Part shown: positions 44,549-53,849 of the stretch, in pieces
Position numbering within the stretch: the first letter of the stretch is position 1
Layout of the letters: each line of letters starts with the position of its first letter
Origin: Leptospira fletcheri
GTDB taxonomy: Bacteria; Spirochaetota; Leptospiria; Leptospirales; Leptospiraceae
Direction: 5' to 3'
NCBI RefSeq assembly: GCF_004769195.1
Contig: NZ_RQET01000009.1
Location: forward strand, 124,001 to 188,000
DNA: 64,000 bases
The notes under the pieces: model-generated
Told to the model about the DNA's origin: nothing
The model's database searches: none
Seen by the model: the letters and a program-made list of their open reading frames with translations, nothing else
Made by a program: the position numbers and the translations under genes

Positions 44549-46048
44549 TCAGAAATCGAAATAAAGGAAGTTCTTGCTTTCGGTGATTCCGAAGATCAGA
44601 AGCAGAAACGCATTCGCCAAAAAGAAGAAGGCAAACTTACGTTTGCTCTCCGCCAGGGATTCGATCGTATTCTTGGAAAAATAATACGAGGCGGCATAGC
44701 AAACCGCCAATAAAAGTCCGTAGTCGTAATTAACGTAGGATCGCACCGATCGGAATCCGCCAGGTACTAGGAAGAGAAGGGATTTCATCATTTCCCAAGC
44801 TTTGCCCATCGTTTCCGCACGGAACATGATGAACCCGAAAGCAAGAAAGAACATCGTAAGTATTCTGGCGAATATATCGTACAATCTTCCCCCTTTTTCG
44901 TTTAACCATACGGACAGTCTGGTCGCTCCGTATTCGCGATGGACCGCGAGCATCACCCCTTGCCAGAGTCCCCATCCGACGAAATGGTAAGCCGCTCCGT
45001 GCCAAACTCCCGCGAAGAGCCAAGTGATGAATAGGTTTCTATACGTTACCCACTTCCCAGCTCTGGAACCGCCGAGGGGAATGTAGATATAATCCCGGAT
45101 CCAAGTGGAGAAAGAGATATGCCAACGAGTCCAGTGGTCCGCGATGTTTCTCGCCACCATGGGAAAATTGAAGTTCGGATCGAATTTGTACCCGAACAAT
45201 CTCGCGACTCCGATAGCGATGTCCGTGTATCCGGCAAAGTCGAAATAGATCTGCCAGCCGAATGCCAACGTTCCGGTCCAAATCTCGATCGGATTTAGAG
45301 TGGAATAATTCCTAAAAGTGAAGTCCGTCACTTTTCCTAGGTTATCCGCAAATACGATCTTTCGTGTGAAGCCCATTAGGATCTGACAAAAAGCGATCTC
45401 CACATCCTGACGGGTTACCGTCGGGGGATGGTCCAAATCCCGAAAGAAAGTATGAGCCCTAACGATCGGACCTGCCACTAACTGGGGAAAAAACGAAACG
45501 TACAACGCGAAATCCAGAAAGGACTTTCGAGCTTCCAGTTGTCTGCGAAACACGTCGATCGTGTAACTCATGGACTGGAAAGTATAAAAGGAAATCCCGA
45601 CGGGGAGGATGATCTTTAAGGGATCTATTTTCGTCGGGCCGAGATGTTGGAGGTCCGCAAAGACCTCCAAAAGAAAATTCGTGTACTTAAAATAACCTAA
45701 AATTCCGAGATTGGTGATCAAGGAAGCCACAAGACAGATTTTACGGAACTTATCCGTGACTCCTTCCCTGCTCATCAAAAGGCCGGCAAAATAATCCACC
45801 ACCATGGATACGATCAGAATGAGAATGTATAAGTTGATTCCGAAGTCGCAGAAGGATTTATCGATCCAGAATTCGTACCAGCTGTTTGTGCGAAGTTCCG
45901 CGCATTTGATGGTCGCCGGGTGCCAAGCGTTATAAAAATACAGGCTGGAAAGTAGGAGGAAGACCCTCCGGTTGGTTCCCTTCAAAATCTTCGTTACGAT
46001 CAGAACGATCGGCAAAAAGATCATGAAATGGGCGGAATTGAACAGCAT
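44549..46048 (-). CDS. MBOAT-family O-acyltransferase, copy 2 (AlgI/DltB-like)
   Basis: The 499-residue membrane protein has the same motif series as copy 1: PVGISFYTFQSMSYTIDVFRR, LVAGPIVRAHTF, FAGYTDIAIG, TRWHISFSTWIRDYIYIPLG and GVWHGAAYHFVGWG with the catalytic His. A longer N-terminal loop (about 45-75) separates the first helices. It probably O-acetylates (or otherwise acylates) a glycan together with the downstream SGNH-like protein. The donor and target are unknown. Confidence 0.88.
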   Translation of the reverse strand: MLFNSAHFMIFLPIVLIVTKILKGTNRRVFLLLSSLYFYNAWHPATIKCAELRTNSWYEFWIDKSFCDFGINLYILILIVSMVVDYFAGLLMSREGVTDKFRKICLVASLITNLGILGYFKYTNFLLEVFADLQHLGPTKIDPLKIILPVGISFYTFQSMSYTIDVFRRQLEARKSFLDFALYVSFFPQLVAGPIVRAHTFFRDLDHPPTVTRQDVEIAFCQILMGFTRKIVFADNLGKVTDFTFRNYSTLNPIEIWTGTLAFGWQIYFDFAGYTDIAIGVARLFGYKFDPNFNFPMVARNIADHWTRWHISFSTWIRDYIYIPLGGSRAGKWVTYRNLFITWLFAGVWHGAAYHFVGWGLWQGVMLAVHREYGATRLSVWLNEKGGRLYDIFARILTMFFLAFGFIMFRAETMGKAWEMMKSLLFLVPGGFRSVRSYVNYDYGLLLAVCYAASYYFSKNTIESLAESKRKFAFFFLANAFLLLIFGITESKNFLYFDF

Positions 46049-46105
46049 GAGTCCGGTTTTCCTCGACTCCTGAGCAGTTTTTTGCGATGAGCGAAACTCA
46101 CAACC

Positions 46106-47515
46106 CTATTTTTGAACTTCGGGTCCTTCCCATTCCTTGCCGTATACCGGCTCCGGAGTGATCTCTTTGTACTTGTCTTCGATTCCCTCGATAAAACTGA
46201 CGGTCGGTTTTACCGAACGAGGATAGGTGGAGAACGTGAAGTTGACGCAAAAGAGCAGAAGCAGATAAGCCAGGAGGAGGAGGTGGGTCAAAGCTCTCGT
46301 GCCGAAGTAGGCCGGGCTTAGGATGAGGGAACGCAGGACGAGCGTCGCAAAGATCAATAAACCGATCACGGTCGAAACCCAGAATTCGAAAAAATAACCT
46401 TCCCACCAAGTGTAAAACAATAGGGAAGGACCTATCCATAAGAAAAGTAGGACGAGTTCGACCTTGAATTCCTTCCAGAGTCGGATCAGATTGATCGTAG
46501 CTACGGATAAGATGCCGATCCAAAAATACAGATTCAAATTATAAGGATAGGCTTTGGGGTCGGTAAAATCGGCGGCCCGGATCCTAAGACCGTTTCTCAC
46601 TCCTTCGAAATTCAAAAACGCGTCTCCGATTCCTCTATAGAAATTCATAACATAGTTTTTCGGTCCGTCGGAAGCTCCCCATTTTTCCTGGGACGCGTAC
46701 AGGAAAAGCCAGTTCGCGAAATTCCTTTCGCTCGTCGTAGGGGAAACCAGATCCCGTCCCAAAACGACGAAACCCAGATATAGATAGGATGCGGTCAGAG
46801 TGAATACGGTACCGAACAAATAGATCAGAATCCATTTCATCTTGGAGGAAAGCTCGAATTTTGCGCCTCCCCATTCCTTGGAAAAGAGCACCGAAGCCGG
46901 GACGAAGGTCAGAAAGATGGTGTCGGATTGGTGGAAGTAAACGTTCCAAACCTGTAAAAGATACGCGAAGAATAATTTTCCCGCGGACCATCCTTTTTTC
47001 GCGTTCCAAACGCAGTACAAATAAAGGCAGGCGGTAAGACAGGAATGGATCAGTGGTGTATCGTTGTGTTGTGCATAAAACCAGAATCCTTGCGTGAAGT
47101 GTACGCCGAGTCCGAGAAGAACGGCACCCACCATATCGGAATACATTCGCCAATAAGCGAACATTAGTGTGAAAATGAAGCTTATCGCCACAGCTAAGGT
47201 TCGGAGCCTGAGTCCGAACATCAAAGAATCGGGACCGTGGGCCCATTTCCAGAATTTCGCGAAAATATAGCCGGTACTTTCGAAGCCGATATGATGCGGA
47301 TTGAAAAAAATCTTCGCAACCTTATCCGATCGAATATTATGAGTATATACTATGGAATCCCAATCGTAGTGGCGGGAAAGAAACCGGAGATCGAAAAGGA
47401 AGAGAGCCGCAGCGAGTAGGGCAAGAAATAGAGTGCCTTTCCAAGGGATTTTGTACAGGAATCCGTTCTTCAAAGCAAGAACGGGGGAAATCAGGATCTT
47501 GGATAAGGAAGCCAT
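46106..47515 (-). CDS. Polytopic membrane protein, GT-C glycosyltransferase-like
   Basis: The 469-residue protein has about eleven transmembrane helices. The first periplasmic loop carries acidic residues (RHYDWDSIVYTHN), the usual place of the catalytic Asp in GT-C glycosyltransferases that use lipid-linked sugars. WFYAQHNDTPLIH and YFHQSDTIFL further on are also in luminal-type loops. No single family is recognised. It begins one base after the stop of the 204-residue hypothetical gene, within the glycan cluster. Confidence 0.6.
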   Translation of the reverse strand: MASLSKILISPVLALKNGFLYKIPWKGTLFLALLAAALFLFDLRFLSRHYDWDSIVYTHNIRSDKVAKIFFNPHHIGFESTGYIFAKFWKWAHGPDSLMFGLRLRTLAVAISFIFTLMFAYWRMYSDMVGAVLLGLGVHFTQGFWFYAQHNDTPLIHSCLTACLYLYCVWNAKKGWSAGKLFFAYLLQVWNVYFHQSDTIFLTFVPASVLFSKEWGGAKFELSSKMKWILIYLFGTVFTLTASYLYLGFVVLGRDLVSPTTSERNFANWLFLYASQEKWGASDGPKNYVMNFYRGIGDAFLNFEGVRNGLRIRAADFTDPKAYPYNLNLYFWIGILSVATINLIRLWKEFKVELVLLFLWIGPSLLFYTWWEGYFFEFWVSTVIGLLIFATLVLRSLILSPAYFGTRALTHLLLLAYLLLLFCVNFTFSTYPRSVKPTVSFIEGIEDKYKEITPEPVYGKEWEGPEVQK

Positions 47516-47516
47516 T

Positions 47517-48131
47517 TTAGGAACGGAAGAGACGATCTAGGAATTCTCCGTTTTTTCGGGACGAAAAATACGGGGACTCGGCGATCACGGAGAGTTCCGC
47601 TCCTTTGGCTTGGAGAAAGAACACGATCTTTTCCAGGCCCAATAATTTTCTTAATACTCCGGATTTGTGGAGGATCTGTAATCCGGATTGATTGGGTTCC
47701 CAATGGATGGATTCTCCGCCCAACCATCCTCGTCTGGTCAGTTTCAATCGGGAACCTTCCCATTGAAGATCGTTGAATAAGTTCCTATCCAAAAAACGGT
47801 AGAGATCCAGAAAGAAAGCGAATGCGACGTATCCTACGATGATCATGGCGGAATACTTATACAGAATCGGGTTCACGAGTAGGGGGAGCTTCAGTACTTT
47901 CGGAATCTGGAGGAATTCCACAAACTTGAAAAGTAGATCCGCTAGGGGTTTTTGAAAAGCGAGAAGAAAGTTCAAGAAAAACGCATATACGAAGATTCCT
48001 AAAATCGCAGGGATCACGTTCTTTTTCAAAAGCAGAACGGAAATCCGTTTCTTTCCGAGCGGAGAAGAAGAGGATTGCATCCAATCCCTCCAGGATCCGT
48101 TCTTTTGTTCTGGAGTTTTCGTTGGATTCAT
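47517..48131 (-). CDS. Conserved-looking membrane protein of unknown function
   Basis: The 204-residue protein has two hydrophobic segments (about 38-60 and 85-112), then a C-terminal soluble domain with beta-rich sequence (LKLTRRGWLGGESIHWEP, IVFFLQAKGAELSVIAE) that may be a PH-like fold. It overlaps the GT4 gene by four bases (ATGA) and is followed after one base by the GT-C-like gene, so it belongs to the glycan operon. I do not recognise it. Confidence 0.55.
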   Translation of the reverse strand: MNPTKTPEQKNGSWRDWMQSSSSPLGKKRISVLLLKKNVIPAILGIFVYAFFLNFLLAFQKPLADLLFKFVEFLQIPKVLKLPLLVNPILYKYSAMIIVGYVAFAFFLDLYRFLDRNLFNDLQWEGSRLKLTRRGWLGGESIHWEPNQSGLQILHKSGVLRKLLGLEKIVFFLQAKGAELSVIAESPYFSSRKNGEFLDRLFRS

Positions 48132-49279
48132 ACTCTTTCCTCGACTCGGATTCCCGTCCTACGCTTTCTATTCTTCCAAAGGGAAAGAAGTCCTTCCTCC
48201 ACCTGTTTTGCAGTGGAATCCCAGGACCAATCTTGGGATTTTTTGCGTGTCGGTCGAGTACCGGGCCTTCCGGCTTTTCGTAAAGCTTGTACCCAAAGGG
48301 AAACGTCCTTTGGCGGAACAAAATCGTCCGTTTCCGAATCTAGGACCTCATGGAATACTGGGATATCCGAAGCGATACAGGGTTTGCCTTCTCGAATCGC
48401 TTCCAGAAGAGGCAGTCCGAAACCTTCATGCAGGGAAGGGAATAAAAAATAGGAACAGTTTCTATATAGCCATCCTAGTTCGCCGTCGCTCGGATTTTCG
48501 ATGAAATAAATCCCTTCGGATTCCGTACTACCATCTCGTAGGATCTCCGTCAATCCGGCGGATTTCCATCCTAGACGTCCGGCGAGCACCAATGCGAACG
48601 GATATTGAGGATCAATTTTTTTTAATGTACGATATGCTTCCACAAGAGTCCCGATGTTTTTTCGAGGCTCCAGGGTTCCGACGGAAAAAAGAAAATTTGC
48701 GGGAAGGACTTTTGCAGGAGGTGTCACGGATTCGAATCCTTGTGCACCGGGATATACGACCTCCAGTTTTTCCGCGGTGTTCGGAGAGAATTCCCGGATC
48801 TCTCTCTCCGTATTTTTGGATAAGCAAAAGATTTTTCCCGCTCTTTTCAGAGTTAACGGGGAGAAAATTCTATGCTGCCAATAGTTCGCGGTCGTCATCG
48901 TTTCCGGGGCGGATCTAAAATTCAAATCGTGATAATTTACCGCCATCGGAATGCTCCTGCCTAGGACGGGCAGTAGCTGGAGAGTTCCCCAAAACACGTC
49001 GATTCTATGAGCGCGATATAAGGAAGGCATGGTAAAGTTCAACCAGAAGAGACCGGGAAGTTTACTCGGCAGAAATGCCGGGGTTCTCTTGGCCAATTCA
49101 CGGAATATCGGATGAACGGGTTTATTCGAATACAGATAATATTCCAAAGGAGAATTCGGATTCAAGACTCGCTCCAAAACTTCCGCCAAGTACCTAGAAT
49201 TTCCGTTCATCCCGTAGGATAAGGGTCTCGCGTCGACGGCGATTCTGGGTTTGTACTTCAAGGTTTCCTTGGCGATCAT
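48128..49279 (-). CDS. Glycosyltransferase family 4
   Basis: The 383-residue cytoplasmic enzyme has the GT-B fold. The C-terminal Glycos_transf_1 half shows VGTLEPRKNIGTLVEAY and the nucleotide-sugar Glu motif LHEGFGLPLLEAIREGKPCIASD. The N-terminal half has AVDARPLSYGMNGNSRYL, common in GT4 mannosyl- or rhamnosyl-type transferases. It is coupled by ATGA overlaps to the GT87-like gene upstream and the hypothetical gene downstream. The acceptor is probably a lipid-linked glycan. Confidence 0.88.
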   Translation of the reverse strand: MIAKETLKYKPRIAVDARPLSYGMNGNSRYLAEVLERVLNPNSPLEYYLYSNKPVHPIFRELAKRTPAFLPSKLPGLFWLNFTMPSLYRAHRIDVFWGTLQLLPVLGRSIPMAVNYHDLNFRSAPETMTTANYWQHRIFSPLTLKRAGKIFCLSKNTEREIREFSPNTAEKLEVVYPGAQGFESVTPPAKVLPANFLFSVGTLEPRKNIGTLVEAYRTLKKIDPQYPFALVLAGRLGWKSAGLTEILRDGSTESEGIYFIENPSDGELGWLYRNCSYFLFPSLHEGFGLPLLEAIREGKPCIASDIPVFHEVLDSETDDFVPPKDVSLWVQALRKAGRPGTRPTRKKSQDWSWDSTAKQVEEGLLSLWKNRKRRTGIRVEERV

Positions 49280-50595
49280 GAGTTCTTAAGTCGTTCGGGT
49301 CTTAAAAAGAAAAGACAGAGATACTGGATGAGGCAGATATAGAATAGGTAGGAAAACATCATCAATTTCTCTTCCGCCGTCGAACCGATAAAAGAGCGGT
49401 TCAGCAACAGAACTAACAATGCCAAAATCAGGAAGACGAAGGCCGCCTTGTTCCTTTGCAGAATTTCTTTCCATTCTGCCAAATTCGGTAGCCTCTCCTC
49501 TACTGGCCAGAAGGAAGATAATACGAAGGCAGTGGGGAATAATAGAAAAACGAAAGCGTGGACCCAGGAAATTCCGCTGAACATCACGGAAAAAAAGAAC
49601 AGCCCCGACAAAAGAAAACCATCCGAAGTTCCCTTATAGGCTTTGTAAAGATAAGGCGCGGAAATCCCTAAAGTCGAAAGCATAAGGATCCACTTGACTT
49701 GTTTTACATTCAGTTCCAAAAAGGGCATGCCGAATCGACCTTGATTCATGATATCTGCATAAGGAAGAAAATATTTCGCGACCGTAGAGCTTAAACTTTG
49801 GTTGTTTTTCCACGCTCGCAATGCGGGGGACTTCAGATATTTTTCCAGCACTAATTCGTACCAAGTACCGTTCATTTTCCACGTAAAGGCAGGATCCGCG
49901 ACCGCAGGTAGGACCACCCAAAGGACTCCGAAACCTAAGGTATAGAGTATCACGGAATATCTTTTTTTAACCAAGAAATAGAATAGAAACGCTGCCGGTG
50001 TGATTTTAATCACGATCGCTAAGCTAAGTAAAAGCCCAGCCAGCCAATCCTTTTTGACGGACACGGCGGAAAGAACGAGAAAGAGCAGAATGAATCCGAC
50101 CTGGTTGTTGTTTTGGTGGTTTTCGATAAAGCGATAACAAAGAAAGACCAGGCAGGTCAAAAATAGGAATTTTTTCTCCTTTCCGAGCAGTCTTGCAATC
50201 AGGAAAAGACTCGCGACCATTGCCGCAAAATTCAGGGTGAAAAAAATCCCCGAAGCGACCGGGTATTCCAGATAGGAAAGAGGAGAAAGTAAAAATGCGA
50301 ACGTAGGCGGATAGATGTACGCTCCGACGTTATCCATTTTGGTCTGGAGTCGTACGAAAACCTCCGGTTTGAAGATATCCTTCAGATCGAGTTTCCCCGA
50401 TTCTAGCTCCTGAACCAACTCGTCCAATACGTCCAGATCATAAAGGTCCTTATGAGCGGAGAAGTTTTTGGAAGCCTCGAAATAATCTTTGAAATCCGAG
50501 GACACGGAGATTCTGGAAATCCCGTTCAAAAACAGAAAGATTAAAAGTGAGAGGAACAGAAATAGAGGCCCTCGTCGCCGAAGATCGATCTGCAT
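49276..50595 (-). CDS. GT87-like (DUF2029) membrane glycosyltransferase
   Basis: The ATG at 50595 gives 439 residues with about eleven transmembrane helices. The first periplasmic loop has DFKDYFEASKN, the acidic site of the PimE/GT87 type, then an unusually long loop with AYIYPPTFAFLLSPLSY, and later LSLAIVIKITPAAFLFYFLVKKR, all typical of DUF2029. These enzymes transfer sugars from polyprenyl-phosphate donors on the outer face of the membrane. It heads the nine-gene minus-strand run and is divergent from queA. A TTG at 50634 is a less likely start. Confidence 0.78.
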   Translation of the reverse strand: MQIDLRRRGPLFLFLSLLIFLFLNGISRISVSSDFKDYFEASKNFSAHKDLYDLDVLDELVQELESGKLDLKDIFKPEVFVRLQTKMDNVGAYIYPPTFAFLLSPLSYLEYPVASGIFFTLNFAAMVASLFLIARLLGKEKKFLFLTCLVFLCYRFIENHQNNNQVGFILLFLVLSAVSVKKDWLAGLLLSLAIVIKITPAAFLFYFLVKKRYSVILYTLGFGVLWVVLPAVADPAFTWKMNGTWYELVLEKYLKSPALRAWKNNQSLSSTVAKYFLPYADIMNQGRFGMPFLELNVKQVKWILMLSTLGISAPYLYKAYKGTSDGFLLSGLFFFSVMFSGISWVHAFVFLLFPTAFVLSSFWPVEERLPNLAEWKEILQRNKAAFVFLILALLVLLLNRSFIGSTAEEKLMMFSYLFYICLIQYLCLFFLRPERLKNS

Positions 50596-50714
50596 TCCGG
50601 TACTGTTTTCCGATAGCCCCGAAAAGCCAACCAAATAACCGACCCCTTCCTCCGTCGAAATTCGAAGGGAGAAAAATCGATTTTCTCCGGAAGCCCGCCG
50701 ATTTTTCTGGAGGT

Positions 50715-51767
50715 ATGGAGATCGGAGATCTTTCCGAGTATTCTTTTAATCTTCCGGAAGACCTTATCGCGAAGGTGCCGGCTTCAGATCGAGACGGAAG
50801 TCGACTTTTGGTTCTTTCCTCTCCCGACGGAGTTTTGAAAGAGGAACCGTTCTTTTCGGAAATTCTGAAATATCTAAAAGAAGGCGATGTGTTGGTCGCT
50901 AACTCCACAAGAGTCGCTAGACGTAGGGTGTTTCTCAGAACTCCTTCGGGAAGAAGGCACGAGGCATTATTTCTGGATCCGAGCGGAAGACCGAACGAGT
51001 GGAGAGCCTTAGTCCGCAATTCCAAAAAATTGAAATCCGGAACGGTTCTGCAGGACGAAATATCCGGTCGTTTTTCATTTACCGTTACCGGAAGAGAGGA
51101 GGAGTTCACGTACCTTACTGCCTCTCCCGATTTCATGGAAATCGATTTCGAAACGATAGGTAGAATTCCGATCCCTCCTTATTTCAAGCGAGAAAGTTCG
51201 GAAGAAGATTCCGTCCGTTACCAAACCGTTTACTCGAAAATTCTCGGATCCGTTGCCGCGCCTACAGCCGGGTTGCACTTCACTCCAGAGTTATTGGAAA
51301 GGATCCGTACTCTAGGCGTCGAATTCGCGGAATTGGAATTGCGAGTAGGTTACGGAACCTTTTCCACTCTTACCGCAACGCAATTTCGGGAAAAGAAGCT
51401 TCACGAAGAATTTTTTTCCATTTCTTCCGAAGTCGCCGAAACGTTACGTCTCGCGAAAAAGCAGGGAAGAAGGATCATCTCCGTCGGTACTACTACCTTG
51501 AGAGCTCTCGAAGCCGCGTACGATTCGAAAACACGAAGTTTTCTTTCCGGAGAATCGAGTACAAGGTTGTTCCTTCAACCGGGAGATCCGATCCTGAGCT
51601 GCGATTGCTTGATCACGAATTTCCATTTGCCGGAAAGCAGCTTGTTGCTTTTGGTTTGCGCGTTCGCCGGAAAGGATGCCGTTTTAAACGCGTATCGCTA
51701 CGCTTTGCAGAACGGCTTCCGCTTTTATTCCTACGGAGACGCGATGCTCCTGCTGAATCGGCTTTAG
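50715..51767 (+). CDS. queA: S-adenosylmethionine:tRNA ribosyltransferase-isomerase QueA
   Basis: QueA makes epoxyqueuosine in tRNA by transferring the ribosyl part of S-adenosylmethionine. The ATG at 50715, with GGAGG just upstream, gives 350 residues, the usual length. A longer upstream frame is rejected. Motifs: [24 protein letters not shown], the [12 protein letters not shown] segment, [14 protein letters not shown] and [18 protein letters not shown]. It precedes the Lon-like gene on the same strand. Confidence 0.93.
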   Translation: MEIGDLSEYSFNLPEDLIAKVPASDRDGSRLLVLSSPDGVLKEEPFFSEILKYLKEGDVLVANSTRVARRRVFLRTPSGRRHEALFLDPSGRPNEWRALVRNSKKLKSGTVLQDEISGRFSFTVTGREEEFTYLTASPDFMEIDFETIGRIPIPPYFKRESSEEDSVRYQTVYSKILGSVAAPTAGLHFTPELLERIRTLGVEFAELELRVGYGTFSTLTATQFREKKLHEEFFSISSEVAETLRLAKKQGRRIISVGTTTLRALEAAYDSKTRSFLSGESSTRLFLQPGDPILSCDCLITNFHLPESSLLLLVCAFAGKDAVLNAYRYALQNGFRFYSYGDAMLLLNRL

Positions 51768-51832
51768 ATCCTCTTTTCTTCTTCTCTCTTATTTTTATTG
51801 AGCAAATCCGACGTCGGGCGGAGTATGGAAAG

Positions 51833-53455
51833 GTGCTGCGCAGAGTACTTCCTTCCCAAGCTCAAACGAAATTCAAGGCCGTAAAACCGAAACAACTGAA
51901 AGGTCTCCCGGATTTTTTGGTCTTCCACAAGGAAGAGGTTCGGACATTTCACCAAGCTTTGGAAAATCCGGAGTTGTTCCGACATATTCTGATCACTGGA
52001 CCGGAAATCGAATCCAATCTTCTGCAATTCGCCCAATACTTGACGGAACAGGTAAAAAATAGGCCTGTTATCGCGGAACCCACACCGACCTTACTTTCGC
52101 TCGCGGGCTTTCCCAATTCGGAAAAGTACCGGCCCGGGAGGATCGCCGAAGCAGAGGACGGTTTATTGCTCCTGCCTTTGCGCCCTCTAGTGGAAGACCC
52201 GGATCTCTATTATTTTCTGAAAGGCGTTTTGTTGACCGGAAAGATCGATTTTCTCGCCTTGCCGGAAGGTCCCGACTCCCGTCATATCAATCGGTTTTAC
52301 CCCAGCATAGAATCCCGGTTCCGATTGATCCTAATCGGGGAGGAAACGGAAGTGGATTCCATTTCCCAGTTGGATCCGGACTTTTACGGCGGATTCGATT
52401 TCAAAATTCATATGCCTTATGAAGTCAATCTTACCTCCGCGTGGCTCCCCGTATTTTCCGGATTGGTAAAGTCCTGGGAAAAACCGGGGTATCCTTCCTT
52501 GGACCAAAGCGCGTTAGACGCTCTTTTGGAGCTGGCTCTTCGTTGGAACGATAGCCAGACAAAACTTTCCCTGCATCTTTCGGAATTGCGTTCTTTCGTG
52601 ACTGAAGTGCTGGCTCTGAGCAAGAAAAGCAAAAAAACCTTGGGTCGGATCCAGATCGAAGCCGCTCCGGAAGAGATCCAAAAACGTACGGCCATTCATA
52701 AGAGAAAATACCGGGAAAATATAAAGGAAGGTCTGATCTCGGTTCCTCTGAAAGGGAAAAAGACGGGGCGCATCAACGGTCTCTCGGTGATTCTGTTGCA
52801 ATCCTCCCTTTTGGATTTCGGACAAGTGAATCAGGTCTCCGCTCGGGTTTCGTTGGGAAGCGGAAATCTGATCAACATAGAAAGGGAAGTGAACCTTTCC
52901 GGTGATTTGCACGACAAGGGAGTGTTTATTCTTCAGTCCTATATCAAAGGGATGTTTTCCCATATCCAATCCTTCGGCTTGGATGCTTCGATTTTGTTCG
53001 AGCAGAACAACTCTCCGATCGACGGAGATTCCGCGAGTTGTGCCGAATTGCTCGCCCTTCTCTCCGCTCTGTCGGATTTGGAGATCCCTTGCAATATCGC
53101 TGTCACGGGCGCCTTGTCCCAATATGGGGATATTCTACCTGTAGGATCCGTGAATACGAAGATCCAAGCCTGGTATGACGTCACGAAGTTGGCGGGTTCT
53201 CCCGGTGAAACTTATACTCTTTATCTTCCGAAAGACAATGTAAGGGATTTAAATCTACCGAGAGAGATTCTGAACTCCATGAAAACCGGCAGATTTCAAA
53301 TCGTTTCCTGCTCTCATGTAGAGGATTTGATCCCGGAGGTGTTCGGAGCTCCTGCCGGAAGAATGTCCAAATCGGGATCTTATCCGCCGGGAAGTCTATT
53401 CCGATCGATAGAGGAACGAATCGACAAAAAGCGCGATTTGGAAGAATCCTCTTAA
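51833..53455 (+). CDS. Lon-type protease with degenerate ATPase domain (LonC-like)
   Basis: The GTG at 51833 (GGAG nine bases upstream) gives 540 residues. A longer frame to 51605 overlaps queA. The N-terminal two thirds align with an AAA-like domain, but the Walker A position reads [14 protein letters not shown], without GK[ST]. The C-terminal Lon protease domain has the catalytic Ser400 in [11 protein letters not shown] and Lys443 in [12 protein letters not shown]. The 43-residue spacing equals that of E. coli Lon (Ser679/Lys722). ATP-independent LonC of Meiothermus has the same kind of degenerate ATPase. The substrate is unknown; it likely degrades unfolded or small proteins. Confidence 0.82.
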   Translation: MLRRVLPSQAQTKFKAVKPKQLKGLPDFLVFHKEEVRTFHQALENPELFRHILITGPEIESNLLQFAQYLTEQVKNRPVIAEPTPTLLSLAGFPNSEKYRPGRIAEAEDGLLLLPLRPLVEDPDLYYFLKGVLLTGKIDFLALPEGPDSRHINRFYPSIESRFRLILIGEETEVDSISQLDPDFYGGFDFKIHMPYEVNLTSAWLPVFSGLVKSWEKPGYPSLDQSALDALLELALRWNDSQTKLSLHLSELRSFVTEVLALSKKSKKTLGRIQIEAAPEEIQKRTAIHKRKYRENIKEGLISVPLKGKKTGRINGLSVILLQSSLLDFGQVNQVSARVSLGSGNLINIEREVNLSGDLHDKGVFILQSYIKGMFSHIQSFGLDASILFEQNNSPIDGDSASCAELLALLSALSDLEIPCNIAVTGALSQYGDILPVGSVNTKIQAWYDVTKLAGSPGETYTLYLPKDNVRDLNLPREILNSMKTGRFQIVSCSHVEDLIPEVFGAPAGRMSKSGSYPPGSLFRSIEERIDKKRDLEESS

Positions 53456-53467
53456 AGGAGAGAAATA

Positions 53468-53501
53468 CTTGCGCCGCGTGCAAGGGAGAAAATCCTTTCT
53501 C
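53468..53501. terminator. Two adjacent hairpins between the Lon-like gene and ybaB
   Basis: CTTGC (53468-53472)/GCAAG (53480-53484) with a 7-base loop, and GAGAAA (53486-53491)/TTTCTC (53496-53501) with loop ATCC. They lie 13 bases after the Lon-like stop and 36 bases before the ybaB start. They could terminate or attenuate transcription, but neither has a strong U-tract. Confidence 0.35.
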
Positions 53502-53536
53502 TTAAGACTCGGATTTTTCCGGAAGAGGAATAGAAG

Positions 53537-53845
53537 ATGTTAGGCAAAAGCCTGGAAAACTTGAAACAGATGAATCAGATGCGAGTTCGGATGAAGCGTC
53601 TGGAGAAAGAATTGCAGGCACTCTCATTCGAAGGCAAATCCAAAAACGAGTGGGTTACCTGCATTTCGGACGGCAAATTGACGGTCCAAGAAATCCGAAT
53701 CGAAGACGAACTGCTGGCGAAAAACGATAAAAAACTTCTGCAAAAAAGCATCAAGCAGGCCGTGAACCAATCCATAGATTTAGCTCAAAAAGCGGCCGAA
53801 GAAAGAATGGGAGAGTTCAAGGGTCTTCTTTCCGGTATGCCTTAA
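53537..53845 (+). CDS. YbaB/EbfC-family nucleoid-associated protein
   Basis: The 102-residue protein has the N-terminal amphipathic helix (KSLENLKQMNQMRVRMKRLEKELQ), a short beta-hairpin core (WVTCISDGKLTVQEIRIED) and a C-terminal helix ending EERMGEFKGLLSGMP, the YbaB/EbfC layout of tweezer-like DNA-binding dimers. The dnaX and recR neighbours usual for this gene in other bacteria are absent. It ends four bases before the convergent metalloprotease-like gene. Confidence 0.8.
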   Translation: MLGKSLENLKQMNQMRVRMKRLEKELQALSFEGKSKNEWVTCISDGKLTVQEIRIEDELLAKNDKKLLQKSIKQAVNQSIDLAQKAAEERMGEFKGLLSGMP

Positions 53846-53849
53846 TCCT

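Noticed and set aside
48728..48740. GGATTCGAATCC palindrome, resembling a tRNA T-arm
   Set aside because: It lies within the GT4 coding sequence with no cloverleaf around it.
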